DNA of 38,663 bases from Thiomicrorhabdus sp. (GTDB lineage Bacteria; Pseudomonadota; Gammaproteobacteria; Thiomicrospirales; Thiomicrospiraceae), in NCBI GenBank assembly GCA_015487015.1, contig WFQP01000092.1, positions 1-38,663 of the forward strand, given 5' to 3'. The position numbers and the translations under genes are program-made. A model generated the notes under the pieces. That model searched no databases, was not told where the DNA came from, and saw only the letters and a program-made list of their open reading frames with translations. Below, in pieces: positions 26,925 through 37,082 of the stretch (within the stretch, counting starts at the first letter, position 1; each line of letters begins with the position of its first letter).

Positions 26925-27869
26925 ATGGCTATTCAGTGGTATCCAGGGCATATGCACAAAGCCCAAAAAGAAGTGAGAGAAATATTTAATCAAATTGATG
27001 TTTTTATTGAAGTGCTGGATGCGCGTATCCCTTTCAGCAGCCAAAACCCAATGATTGAAGAGATTCGAGGTGATAAACCCACTATAAAAATCCTCAATAA
27101 GAGCGACTTAGCCGATTCTGAAAAAACACAAGCTTGGCAAGACTATTTAGAAGAAGAAAAACAGGTCAAAACCTTAGCCTTTAATGCACAGCAATCGGAT
27201 AAGCGTGAGCAAATAATTGCCATGATTAAAAAGCTTGTGCCTGAAAAAGTCAAAACGATTAAAACGATTCACGTTTTAATTATTGGCATTCCTAATGTTG
27301 GAAAATCCACCCTAATCAATAACATCACCGGCCGCACAATAGCCAAAACGGGCAATGAACCTGCGGTAACTAAAAATCAACAGCGTATTAAACTTGAAGA
27401 GGGCATTACCTTAATTGATACCCCTGGCATGCTTTGGCCTAATATTGAAAATGAAAACAGCGGTTACCGTTTGGCGATTACTGGTGGCATAAAAGAGACT
27501 GCATTTGAACTGCCCGATATCGCCTCTTATGCTGCAGAATACTTAATGAAAACCTACCCGAATGCCTTAAAGGAACGCTTTAATTTAGATCAGTTACCCA
27601 ATACAGATATTGAGTTTTTAGAAGAAATTGGGCGACAACGAGGGTGTTTACGTTCGGGTGGTTGGATCGATTTAGATAAGATATCTCGAATTTTTATTGT
27701 CGAATACCGTGACACCATACTTGGAAACTTAACCCTTGAAACCCCTGATATTATTGAACAAGAGTTAAAACAAGTCGAAAAACAACGAGCACTCAAAAAA
27801 GAGAAGCTTGAAGCGAAAGAAGCCAATAAAAAAGTACGACGCGCTCGGCATAAAAAGAATAAGCGCTAA
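26925..27869 (+). CDS. ylqF: YlqF/RbgA-type ribosome-assembly GTPase
   Basis: The 314-residue cytoplasmic protein has a circularly permuted GTPase domain. The G4 motif (LNKSDLAD, near residue 59) comes before G1 (GIPNVGKSTLIN, near 125) and G3 (DTPGM, near 167). The N-terminus MAIQWYPGHMHKAQKE is a hallmark of the YlqF/RbgA family. In Bacillus RbgA drives late assembly of the 50S subunit; the proteobacterial relative is presumed similar. The C-terminal part includes a helical domain with SGGWIDLDKISRIFIVEYR and a very basic Lys/Arg-rich tail that could bind rRNA. It stands alone, ending at a terminator shared with dapB. Confidence 0.92.
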   Translation: MAIQWYPGHMHKAQKEVREIFNQIDVFIEVLDARIPFSSQNPMIEEIRGDKPTIKILNKSDLADSEKTQAWQDYLEEEKQVKTLAFNAQQSDKREQIIAMIKKLVPEKVKTIKTIHVLIIGIPNVGKSTLINNITGRTIAKTGNEPAVTKNQQRIKLEEGITLIDTPGMLWPNIENENSGYRLAITGGIKETAFELPDIASYAAEYLMKTYPNALKERFNLDQLPNTDIEFLEEIGRQRGCLRSGGWIDLDKISRIFIVEYRDTILGNLTLETPDIIEQELKQVEKQRALKKEKLEAKEANKKVRRARHKKNKR

Positions 27870-27908
27870 ACTCTCCCTCCCTCCGATACCCTCAAATATT
27901 AGACATAA

Positions 27909-27938
27909 AAAAGGCTCTAAAAAGAGCCTTTTATTTTT
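27909..27938. terminator. Bidirectional terminator between ylqF and dapB
   Basis: AAAAGGCTCT and AGAGCCTTTT form a 10-bp stem with an AAAA loop. It is flanked by A- and T-runs, between convergent genes. Confidence 0.9.
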
Positions 27939-27957
27939 TGATTAAAACTTAAAACGG

Positions 27958-29932
<1,975 letters not shown>

Positions 29933-29962
29933 CACATTCTCATACTGTTAACTGGGTTAAGA

Positions 29963-29970
29963 GGGGGGGG
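29963..29970. repeat. G8 homopolymer upstream of dnaJ
   Basis: Eight G on the plus strand lie 31-38 bases upstream of the dnaJ ATG, in its leader or promoter region. Confidence 0.95.
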
Positions 29971-29990
29971 ATTTTTATTTTAAACAAATC

Positions 29991-30023
29991 TTAAAAGCAT
30001 CTCTAAATAATCAATGAATACAC
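29991..30023. repeat. Partial copy of the TTAA MITE-like family
   Basis: The 33 bases match the left end of the element at 18983-19015 at 27 of 33 positions, including the shared core CTCTAAATAAT and ATGAAT-CAC. No matching right end is seen nearby, so this is a one-ended remnant in the dnaK-dnaJ gap. Confidence 0.6.
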
Positions 30024-30050
30024 TTAAAATTATTAAAATTTCTTTAAAAT

Positions 30051-30081
30051 AAAAACGGGCAATTCACTATTGAATCGCCCG
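30051..30081 (-). terminator. Intrinsic terminator after dnaK
   Basis: On the minus strand CGGGC-ATTCA and TGAAT-GCCCG pair with one internal A/C mismatch around a 4-base loop. TTTTTATTTT follows. It would stop or attenuate transcription between dnaK and dnaJ. Confidence 0.8.
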
Positions 30082-30112
30082 AATTATAACGTTTTAAATC
30101 AAACGTACCTGC

Positions 30113-32029
30113 TTATTTTTTAGAGCCATCCACTTCTTCAAATTCAGCATCAACAATATCGTCATCAGCTTTATTTGAATCTCCTTGTGGTTTTTCATCT
30201 CCACCAGCCGCCTGTTTAGCTTGTGCTTTTTCTGCAATCGACTTACTGGCTTCTGCTAGTTTTTCAACACTGGCTTCAATCGCCGCTTTGTCGTCACCTT
30301 TAATGGCTTCTTCAACCGCTTTAATGGCATCTTCAACGGCTGTTTTTTCACCATCCGCTACAGAATCGCCTGCGTCTTTCAGCATTTTTTGTGTGCCATG
30401 AATCATTGCATCGGCTTGGTTACGAACTTCAACCAACTCTTTTAACTTAGCATCTTCTTCCGCATGCGCTTCAGCATCTTTTACCATCGCTTCCACTTCT
30501 TCGTCCGATAAACCAGAAGAGGCTTGAATGGTAATGTGTTGCTCTTTACCAGACGCTTTATCTTTGGCCGATACATTTAAAATACCGTTCGCATCAATAT
30601 CAAACGTTACTTCAATTTGCGGTGTACCACGAGGTGCAGGTGGAATCTCATCTAGATTAAACTGCCCAAGAGATTTGTTACCAGAGGCAATTTCACGCTC
30701 CCCTTGTACCACATGAATCGTTACCGCAGCTTGATTGTCTTCAGCTGTTGAGAACACTTGCGATTTACGTGTTGGAATCGTGGTGTTTTTCTCAATTAAC
30801 TTAGTCATCACACCACCCATCGTCTCAATACCTAGAGATAATGGCGTCACATCCAATAACAATACATCGTTCACATCACCAGATAAAACACCCCCTTGAA
30901 TCGCTGCACCCATTGCAACCGCTTCATCCGGGTTCACATCTTTACGAGGATCTTTACCAAAAAAGTCTTTAACCGCCGCTTGAACCATTGGGACACGTGT
31001 TGAACCACCGACCAAGATAACATCGTCAATTTCAGAGGCAGAAAGCCCAGCATCTTTTAATGCCATTTTACAAGGCTCAATCGTACGCTTTACTAAATCC
31101 TCAATTAATGATTCAAACTTAGCACGTGTGATTTTCATGTTTAAATGTTTTGGGCCCGTTGCATCCGCTGTAACGTAAGGCAAGTTAATGTCTGTTTGCT
31201 CACGAGAAGACAGTTCAATTTTTGCTTTTTCAGCCGCTTCACGAACACGTTGCAGAGCCAACTTATCTAATTTAAGGTCAACATTTTGATCTTTCTTAAA
31301 CTCTTCAGCAATGTATTCAACGATTGCATTATCAAAATCTTCACCACCTAAGAAGGTGTCTCCGTTCGTTGACAATACTTCAACTTGTTTTTCACCATCA
31401 AGGTTAGCGACTTCGATGATTGAAACATCAAATGTTCCCCCCCCTAAGTCATACACAGCAATAGTGCTGTCTTTGGTTACTTTATCCATACCATAAGCCA
31501 GTGCCGCAGCCGTTGGCTCATTGATGATACGCTTCACTTCTAACCCTGCAATTTTACCCGCATCCTTAGTCGCTTGGCGTTGTGCATCGTTAAAGTAAGC
31601 TGGAACCGTTACAACCGCTTCGGTGACTTCATGACCTAGATAGTCTTCAGCTGTTTTTTTCATTTTAATCAATGTTTTTGCAGACACTTCTTGTGGCGAC
31701 AACTTCTCACCATTGACTTCTACCCATGCATCGCCGTTATCTGCGGCCACTATCGCGTAAGGAACCATGTCCTTATCTTTTTGAACCACTTTATCGTCAG
31801 CACGACGACCAATTAAACGCTTAATCGCAAACAAGGTATTTTCTGGGTTAGTGACTGCTTGGCGTTTTGCTGAATCCCCAACAAGTACCTCACCATCTTG
31901 AGTGTAAGCCACAATAGAAGGCGTTGTGCGTACGCCTTCTGCATTTGGAATAACCTTAACCTCTTTGCCTTCCATTACCGCCACACATGAGTTGGTGGTT
32001 CCTAAATCAATACCAATAATTTTAGCCAT
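30113..32029 (-). CDS. dnaK: Chaperone DnaK (Hsp70)
   Basis: The 638-residue ATP-dependent chaperone is full length. The nucleotide-binding domain shows the phosphate loops [15 protein letters not shown] and [13 protein letters not shown] plus [11 protein letters not shown] and [11 protein letters not shown]. The substrate domain begins with [17 protein letters not shown], and the helical lid ends in [12 protein letters not shown]. It refolds proteins with DnaJ and GrpE in the cytoplasm. TTGGAG lies before the ATG. It follows grpE by 85 bases, with a possible extra promoter in the gap. A G8 run (31437-31444) encodes the invariant LGGG of phosphate loop 2. Slippage there would be severely damaging, so the run is unlikely to be a regulated switch in this gene. 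Confidence 0.99.
   Translation of the reverse strand: MAKIIGIDLGTTNSCVAVMEGKEVKVIPNAEGVRTTPSIVAYTQDGEVLVGDSAKRQAVTNPENTLFAIKRLIGRRADDKVVQKDKDMVPYAIVAADNGDAWVEVNGEKLSPQEVSAKTLIKMKKTAEDYLGHEVTEAVVTVPAYFNDAQRQATKDAGKIAGLEVKRIINEPTAAALAYGMDKVTKDSTIAVYDLGGGTFDVSIIEVANLDGEKQVEVLSTNGDTFLGGEDFDNAIVEYIAEEFKKDQNVDLKLDKLALQRVREAAEKAKIELSSREQTDINLPYVTADATGPKHLNMKITRAKFESLIEDLVKRTIEPCKMALKDAGLSASEIDDVILVGGSTRVPMVQAAVKDFFGKDPRKDVNPDEAVAMGAAIQGGVLSGDVNDVLLLDVTPLSLGIETMGGVMTKLIEKNTTIPTRKSQVFSTAEDNQAAVTIHVVQGEREIASGNKSLGQFNLDEIPPAPRGTPQIEVTFDIDANGILNVSAKDKASGKEQHITIQASSGLSDEEVEAMVKDAEAHAEEDAKLKELVEVRNQADAMIHGTQKMLKDAGDSVADGEKTAVEDAIKAVEEAIKGDDKAAIEASVEKLAEASKSIAEKAQAKQAAGGDEKPQGDSNKADDDIVDAEFEEVDGSKK
31437..31444. 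repeat. C8/G8 homopolymer in dnaK
   Basis: Eight C on the plus strand encode the conserved Gly-Gly-Gly of DLGGGTFDV. Other Gly codons would avoid the run, so its presence in a core gene is notable. Confidence 0.95.
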
Positions 32030-32071
32030 TTTTATTTTTCTCCAAAGTTCTTATTTCTTAATCTTGTTATC

Positions 32072-32100
32072 TATATAAGACTGTAAGTTAGTTTTTCAAG
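32072..32100 (-). promoter_or_regulatory. Possible dnaK promoter (sigma-32- or sigma-70-like)
   Basis: On the minus strand CTTGAAA matches the sigma-32 -35 consensus. The -10 side reads CTTATATA rather than CCCCATNT; TATATA would suit sigma-70 with a 16-base spacer. It lies just after the grpE stop. The assignment is tentative. Confidence 0.3.
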
Positions 32101-32114
32101 TGCATCTCAAAAAA

Positions 32115-32699
32115 TTATTGCGCCACAATCACTCGAGCAGGACGAATCAGTCTTTCATTTAAGCTGTAACCCTTCTGAATCACATCCACAACCGTATTAC
32201 TTTCATGGTCTGGTGATGGAATCATGGTCATCGCTTCATGAAATTGAGGGTCAAACTTCTCCCCTTTAGGATCAATACGCTCAACATTAAACTCACCCAG
32301 TACATCAAGCAATTGTTTAAAAGTAATATCAATGCCTTCACGAATACTTTCAATCGTCGCTTCTTCTTTTTTCGCGGCATCCACCCCCATTTCCATGGAG
32401 TCCATCGCCGGAATTAAAGCATCCACAAATTTGTTTAAGGCATATTTATGTGCATTTTCAACATCCAATCGTGTACGACGACGCAAGTTTTCCATATCCG
32501 CTTGAATACGCAATGCCATATCTTTATGCTTTTCCGCCTCCGATCGAGACTCAGCGAGTAACGCTTCAATGTCCTCAGAAACAGCTTCCTGTGCTTGCTC
32601 CAAAGCCTCTTCAGAGTTCTCCAAGGCTTCTTCTACGGTTGGAACACCCTCTTCATTGATTTGATCAACACTTCGTTTTTTTGTTTTATTTTCTGCCAC
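32115..32699 (-). CDS. grpE: Nucleotide exchange factor GrpE
   Basis: GrpE releases ADP from DnaK. The 194-residue protein has an acidic, Glu-rich N-terminus, a long coiled-coil helix (about 35-110; MALRIQADMENLRRRTRLDVENAHKYAL) and the beta-wing end with FDPQFHEAMTMIPSPDHESNTVVDVIQKGYSLNERLIRPARVIV. It starts at GTG with AGGAAAAGAG upstream. It lies 52 bases after hrcA and before dnaK, the classical heat-shock gene order. Confidence 0.97.
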   Translation of the reverse strand: MAENKTKKRSVDQINEEGVPTVEEALENSEEALEQAQEAVSEDIEALLAESRSEAEKHKDMALRIQADMENLRRRTRLDVENAHKYALNKFVDALIPAMDSMEMGVDAAKKEEATIESIREGIDITFKQLLDVLGEFNVERIDPKGEKFDPQFHEAMTMIPSPDHESNTVVDVIQKGYSLNERLIRPARVIVAQ

Positions 32700-32751
32700 G
32701 ACTCTTTTCCTATCTTAATAGTTACACTGCTTTTTAAATTGGGGCTTGTCA

Positions 32752-33777
32752 CTACTTTTTCAAGAGTGAGCCTAAAATTTTTGCCATCACATCCACATTT
32801 GGCACCACTTTTTCATAATTCATTCGGCTGGGGCCTACTACGCCTAAAACACCGAGCACTTCGCCTTCAACTTCATAGGGCGTACTCACAATACTGCAAT
32901 CTTGATAAACTTGACTGCCACACTCATGGCCAATAAACACTTGAACCCCTTGTGCATTCATACTCTTATCCAAAATACTTAACATTTCAGTGTGATGTTC
33001 AAAGGAGTGAAACAACGACTTTAACTTATCCGTCTCAGCCAACTCTTGATAGTTTAATAAGTTACTTTGCCCTGAAACTAAAAAAGGTATCTCTTGCTGA
33101 AGTTGTTCACTCAATACCGTATCGGTTGCTTCAATAACAGACAACATAAATTCATTAGTGGTACTTCGAATCTGATTCATACGTTCAATTAATGACCGCT
33201 TAGCATTCGCTAAACTCATCCCCACACACTGTTCATTGAGGAAGTTAGCCACTTTAATTAACTCATCAGCTGTCACCGCGGCATCCAGCTCAATAATTCG
33301 ATTTTGTACATCCTGCTCATTAAAGACCAACACCACTAATACACGCGTATCACCTAATGCCACAAAATCAATGTGTCTTAAAATCCCTTGCTCTCTGTTT
33401 GGCATTAACACCAAACTAGCCATACCAGTAATACCTGACAACATTTGAGATGCACTCGACATTAATGCATCTTGGCTTAAAGTTAAAGAGAGCTCTTGAC
33501 GAATACGTTCTTCACCCTGTTGCGACAACGGCTGGTAGGTTAATAACGAATCTACAAAAAAACGGTACCCTTTGTCCGTCGGAATACGACCAGCTGAGGT
33601 GTGTGGGGAGTGAATCATTCCCATTCTCTCTAAGTCTGCCATCACATTACGAACCGTAGCGGAACTTAACCCCACCTCTGGGCATTTTGCCAAAGTGGTT
33701 GAACCAATGGGCTTCCCCTCATTGAGGTATAATCCCATTAAATTTTTAAACAAAAGTTGTGAACGGTCGTTTAACAT
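32752..33777 (-). CDS. hrcA: Heat-inducible transcription repressor HrcA
   Basis: HrcA is a dimeric repressor that binds CIRCE inverted repeats at chaperone operons and loses activity when GroEL is occupied. The 341-residue protein shows the N-terminal winged helix (LLFKNLMGLYLNEGKPIGSTTLA, SSATVRNVMADLERMGMIHSPHTSAGRIPTDKGYRFFVD), a GAF-like middle and the C-terminal CSIVSTPYEVEGEVLGVLGVVGPSRMNYEKVVPNVD. It heads hrcA-grpE-dnaK-dnaJ(-dapB). A CIRCE-like repeat with altered half-sites overlaps its predicted promoter, so autoregulation is likely. Many enteric gammaproteobacteria lack HrcA and rely on sigma-32. Confidence 0.96.
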   Translation of the reverse strand: MLNDRSQLLFKNLMGLYLNEGKPIGSTTLAKCPEVGLSSATVRNVMADLERMGMIHSPHTSAGRIPTDKGYRFFVDSLLTYQPLSQQGEERIRQELSLTLSQDALMSSASQMLSGITGMASLVLMPNREQGILRHIDFVALGDTRVLVVLVFNEQDVQNRIIELDAAVTADELIKVANFLNEQCVGMSLANAKRSLIERMNQIRSTTNEFMLSVIEATDTVLSEQLQQEIPFLVSGQSNLLNYQELAETDKLKSLFHSFEHHTEMLSILDKSMNAQGVQVFIGHECGSQVYQDCSIVSTPYEVEGEVLGVLGVVGPSRMNYEKVVPNVDVMAKILGSLLKK

Positions 33778-33822
33778 CTGTTAGCCTAGATTAAAAGAAG
33801 CACTAGAGGGCACTTATTGCAC

Positions 33823-33849
33823 TTAGCAGTCATATTGTATGACTGCTAA
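33823..33849. promoter_or_regulatory. CIRCE-like HrcA operator with symmetric base changes
   Basis: TTAGCAGTC, 9 bases, GACTGCTAA is a perfect inverted repeat with exactly the CIRCE arm length and N9 spacing. The standard arms are TTAGCACTC and GAGTGCTAA; here one position in each arm has changed in a matched way. It lies just downstream of the hrcA -10 box, covering the expected start site. Confidence 0.75.
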
Positions 33850-33877
33850 ATTATAAGGCGAGCCCCTATTTATTCAA
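33850..33877 (-). promoter_or_regulatory. Predicted sigma-70 promoter of the hrcA operon
   Basis: On the minus strand TTGAAT and a perfect TATAAT are 16 bases apart. The -10 box directly abuts the CIRCE-like repeat, the usual geometry for HrcA repression. No sigma-32 -10 (CCCCATNT) is seen. Confidence 0.65.
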
Positions 33878-33914
33878 GGATTTTTAATAATTTTATTTAA
33901 CGAGTCTTAATTGT

Positions 33915-34793
33915 ATGTTTGAAACATTTGGAATTTTTGGAAAATACAATGGCATTCAATGCTGGGATACCATTGATAAACTGGTGCAACACCTACAAGC
34001 ACAAGGCAAAACCGTCTACCTAGACTCAGCTTCTTGCCATGATTTCCCCCAAGCTCGCTATGACATTGAAATCATCAAACGAGATCAGATGGCCAAACAA
34101 ATTGATGTGGCCATTGTCGTAGGGGGAGACGGTACTTTCTTAGATGTAGCACGCTCCATCGTTGACCAAAAAATTCCTATTTTAGGCATCAACCTCGGCC
34201 GCCTAGGTTTTTTAACCGATATATCGCCTAAAGACATGCTCAATACGCTTGATGCGATGATGCAAGGTTCCTATGAGGAAGAGGAGCGTAATTTAATTCG
34301 CGTCACCATTTATAAGGGGGATAAAAAATTATTTGACCAGCTGGCCTTCAACGATGTGGTCATCCATAAAACTGAATCCCCTCGTATGATTGAGTTTGAA
34401 ACCTTTGTCGACAGCCGCTTTTTAAACAGCCAACGATCCGATGGGTTAATTATTTCAACCCCTACAGGCTCAACCGCTTACGCACTCTCTGCAGGAGGCC
34501 CTATTTTAGACCCCTCTTTAGATGTATTAAGCTTAGTCTCAATCAATCCTCACACCATGAGCACGCGACCTTACGTGGTATCAGGCAGCAGTGTTATTGA
34601 GCTGCGCCCTCATGCCGATCTCTGTCATGGTACAGCCAATATCATCTGCGATGGGCAAGTTTCTTATGTGATTTCTGCTGGGTATCGAACTCAAATCACA
34701 CGCCATCAACATTTTATTAAAATGTTGCATCCAAAAGGCCACGACCATTTTGAACTCCTTCGTGCTAAACTCCACTGGGGCGATAAACTTTAA
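33915..34793 (+). CDS. nadK: NAD kinase
   Basis: NadK phosphorylates NAD to NADP in the cytoplasm. The 292-residue protein shows the GGDGT motif (VVGGDGTFLDVARS, near residue 70), the NE/D region LAFNDVVIHK, and RSDGLIISTPTGSTAYALSAGGPIL carrying the second nucleotide-binding loop. Length is normal. It is divergent from hrcA, sharing a 137-base gap that holds the CIRCE-like site, and is followed after 53 bases by recN, as in many gammaproteobacteria. The start ATG has only a weak site (GAGTC) upstream. The nadK promoter was not identified. Confidence 0.97.
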   Translation: MFETFGIFGKYNGIQCWDTIDKLVQHLQAQGKTVYLDSASCHDFPQARYDIEIIKRDQMAKQIDVAIVVGGDGTFLDVARSIVDQKIPILGINLGRLGFLTDISPKDMLNTLDAMMQGSYEEEERNLIRVTIYKGDKKLFDQLAFNDVVIHKTESPRMIEFETFVDSRFLNSQRSDGLIISTPTGSTAYALSAGGPILDPSLDVLSLVSINPHTMSTRPYVVSGSSVIELRPHADLCHGTANIICDGQVSYVISAGYRTQITRHQHFIKMLHPKGHDHFELLRAKLHWGDKL

Positions 34794-34846
34794 CCCTCCA
34801 GTTTCAATGCAAAATTACAGCACAAAAAATAAGAAAAGATACCTTT

Positions 34847-36508
34847 ATGCTTCAAGAATTAACCATCCAAAATCTAGCCCTTATTGAGAAATTACACTTA
34901 AACTTTCACTCAGGGTTTAGCACGCTAACAGGCGAAACAGGAGCTGGAAAATCCATTTTATTAGACGCCTTAGGATTAAGTCTAGGTGAACGTGCCGACA
35001 GTAGCTTAGTTCGTCATAACACAGCTCGAGCAGATGTCATTGCCCAGTTTAATATCGAAACCCAACCTAACGTACAAGCGTGGCTGAAACAACATGAGCT
35101 GGAAGATGATCAGGACTGTTTGTTGAGACGAACGGTTACACCAGAAGGACGCTCAAAAGCCTATATAAACAGCCGTCCAGTACCCGCAAGTCAACTCAAA
35201 AAACTTGGGAGCTTGCTGATCGATATTCATGGACAACACGAACATCAATCGTTACTCTCCAGCACAAAGCAACTCGAATTATTGGATGCGTATGCGGCTC
35301 ACCCTACTTTAACGCCTGCCTGCAAACAAAGCTATCAAGCTTGGCAAACCTTACAGCAAACGCTTAAAACACACTTAGAAAACCAAGTCGATGACCAAAA
35401 CAGGCTCGAGCTATTGCGCTTTCAAAACACTGAATTCAATGAGATACAACCAGTACAAGATGAGTTTGAAACACTCTCGCAAGAACAGCACCAACTCTCA
35501 CACGCCAAAGAGATTCAGACCGCCTGCCAAACCGCTTATGACGCGATTGAAGGAGAATCAGGAGCAGCCGAAAAAATAAACCAAGCGATTTTAAGCTTAG
35601 AGCAAATTGCCGATGTAACGCCCCTGCTGCAAACAAATTTAGCACAACTCAACAGCGCACTCATTGAAGCTCAAGAAGCCGCAAGTGAAATTCAGCACCA
35701 AGCCAATACAACAGAGCTTGACCCACAACGTTTAACGGCCATAGAAGAGCGCTTATCACAGCTCTTTAGCTTAGCTAAAAAGTACAACATTGATCCCTCT
35801 GAATTAACCATCAAACAACAACAGTTACAGCAATCGCTCTCAGAGCTCACCCAATCCGAAGACTCTTTAGGTACATTAAAACAAGAGATTGAAGACGCTT
35901 GGAATTACTTTCAAAGCCAAGCGAAACAATTGCAAACATCTCGCCAAAAGGCAGCCAAAAAACTCTCTTATGTTGTCACCGAAGGGATGCGAACACTTGG
36001 AATGCCCAATGGGCAGTTTGAAGTACGTTTAGAAACGTTAGAAACGCCCAATATAATGGGACTAGATAAAGTGGCTTTTTACGTAACAGCCAACAAAGGC
36101 CAACCCCCGCAACCTCTTGCAAAAGTAGCTTCAGGAGGAGAGCTATCTCGTATCAGTCTGGCTATACAGGTCGCTACCGCAGAAGTGGCCTGTCTACCCA
36201 CGTTAATTTTTGATGAGGTTGATGTGGGCATTGGTGGGGGTATTGCCGAAGTCGTGGGTAAAAAAATGCAACAACTGGGCAACCATAAACAGATACTGTC
36301 CATCACACACCTTGCACAGGTCGCTTCGCACGGGCACTGCCACTTACATATTGAAAAACAAACACGTAATGAACAAACTTACACGCACGTCACGGAACTT
36401 ACCAATGAAAAACGCATTGAAGAATTGGCCAGAATGATGGGAGGTCTAACCGTGACTGAACAGACGTTAAGTCACGCTAAAGAGATGTTAAAAAATGCTC
36501 AAAAATAG
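34847..36508 (+). CDS. recN: DNA repair protein RecN
   Basis: RecN is an SMC-like ATPase that acts in double-strand break repair with RecA. The 553-residue protein starts MLQELTIQNLALIEKLHLNF and has Walker A GETGAGKSILLDALGLSLGERAD (near 30), a central coiled-coil rich in Gln/Glu (about 150-380), the ABC signature VASGGELSRISLAIQVA (near 425), Walker B TLIFDEVDVGIGG and a His-switch region ITHLAQVASHG. I found no LexA-type CTGT-N8-ACAG site in the 53 bases upstream, so SOS control, known in other bacteria, is not shown here. It is convergent with fur, with no strong terminator between them. Confidence 0.97.
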   Translation: MLQELTIQNLALIEKLHLNFHSGFSTLTGETGAGKSILLDALGLSLGERADSSLVRHNTARADVIAQFNIETQPNVQAWLKQHELEDDQDCLLRRTVTPEGRSKAYINSRPVPASQLKKLGSLLIDIHGQHEHQSLLSSTKQLELLDAYAAHPTLTPACKQSYQAWQTLQQTLKTHLENQVDDQNRLELLRFQNTEFNEIQPVQDEFETLSQEQHQLSHAKEIQTACQTAYDAIEGESGAAEKINQAILSLEQIADVTPLLQTNLAQLNSALIEAQEAASEIQHQANTTELDPQRLTAIEERLSQLFSLAKKYNIDPSELTIKQQQLQQSLSELTQSEDSLGTLKQEIEDAWNYFQSQAKQLQTSRQKAAKKLSYVVTEGMRTLGMPNGQFEVRLETLETPNIMGLDKVAFYVTANKGQPPQPLAKVASGGELSRISLAIQVATAEVACLPTLIFDEVDVGIGGGIAEVVGKKMQQLGNHKQILSITHLAQVASHGHCHLHIEKQTRNEQTYTHVTELTNEKRIEELARMMGGLTVTEQTLSHAKEMLKNAQK

Positions 36509-36528
36509 TAAAAAGCCTCAAGGAGGTG

Positions 36529-36939
36529 TTATTGCTCTTCCGTCATTTCACCATAAATAACCAAACTGTGGCTGGATACTTTGTAACCACTCTCCTTGGC
36601 AATCTCTTGAATACGCGCTTCAATAATCGGATCAACAAACTCTTTGACTTTACCCGATTTAACACACACTAAATGATCATGGTTATCGCCCGTATCTAAC
36701 TCAAAAATTGAGATATTATTTTCAAAGTTTAAACGGCGAACAATACCTGCTTGCTCAAATTGAGTAAGCACACGGTACACCGTCGCAAGTCCGACCTCTT
36801 CACCCTGCTCTAATAATATTTTATACACATCCTCTGCGGTGAGATGATGCTGATCATCTATCCGTTCAAGAATTTCTAAAATTTTAACTCTAGGCAGTGT
36901 TACTTTTAACCCAAACTTTTTAAGCTCTGCTCCGCTCAT
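36529..36939 (-). CDS. fur: Ferric uptake regulator Fur
   Basis: Fur is an iron-dependent dimeric repressor. The 136-residue protein has the winged helix (LKVTLPRVKILEILE, GLATVYRVLTQFEQAGIVRR) and the metal-binding C-terminal domain (DNHDHLVCVKSGKVKEF). The structural zinc pair is incomplete: the CxxC of E. coli Fur reads CVKS (Cys92, Ser95), there is no C-terminal Cys, and Cys92 is the only Cys in the protein. As I recall, Pseudomonas Fur also lacks this pair, so function is probably retained. The usual HHDH reads NHDH. It is divergent from bamE, the conserved gammaproteobacterial arrangement, with palindromes between them. Confidence 0.95.
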   Translation of the reverse strand: MSGAELKKFGLKVTLPRVKILEILERIDDQHHLTAEDVYKILLEQGEEVGLATVYRVLTQFEQAGIVRRLNFENNISIFELDTGDNHDHLVCVKSGKVKEFVDPIIEARIQEIAKESGYKVSSHSLVIYGEMTEEQ

Positions 36940-36979
36940 TTTACCCTCTGGTTTTTATTATTTTTAAAGCAATATTAGG

Positions 36980-37017
36980 TACCTTGGTATTAACAAGGTA
37001 AGCCCAACACAAGGCTT
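36980..37017. promoter_or_regulatory. Two adjacent palindromes between fur and bamE
   Basis: TACCTTG-GTATTAA-CAAGGTA (36980-37000) is a perfect 7-bp inverted repeat. Directly next to it AAGCC and GGCTT (37000-37017) form a second one. Neither resembles a Fur box. They may be an operator or a transcript-end structure. Confidence 0.35.
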
Positions 37018-37040
37018 ATGTATAGAAATAACTTAGCGTG

Positions 37041-37046
37041 TATAAT
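37041..37046 (+). promoter_or_regulatory. Probable -10 element for bamE
   Basis: A perfect TATAAT lies 36 bases before the ATG at 37083. The upstream track start (GTG 37038) would place this box inside the coding region, which argues for the later start. The -35 is weak. Confidence 0.45.
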
Positions 37047-37082
37047 ACCTTAAATTATCTAATCACAAGAATTAAATACACG

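Noticed and set aside
32595-32936. 113-codon ORF spanning grpE and hrcA on the plus strand
   Set aside because: Antisense shadow over two confirmed genes, no promoter or ribosome site.
34794-34846. LexA (SOS) box upstream of recN
   Set aside because: Looked for CTGT-N8-ACAG in the nadK-recN gap; none present.
37038-37082. GTG start for BamE
   Set aside because: It would place the TATAAT box inside the coding region and lengthen an already long pre-signal segment.
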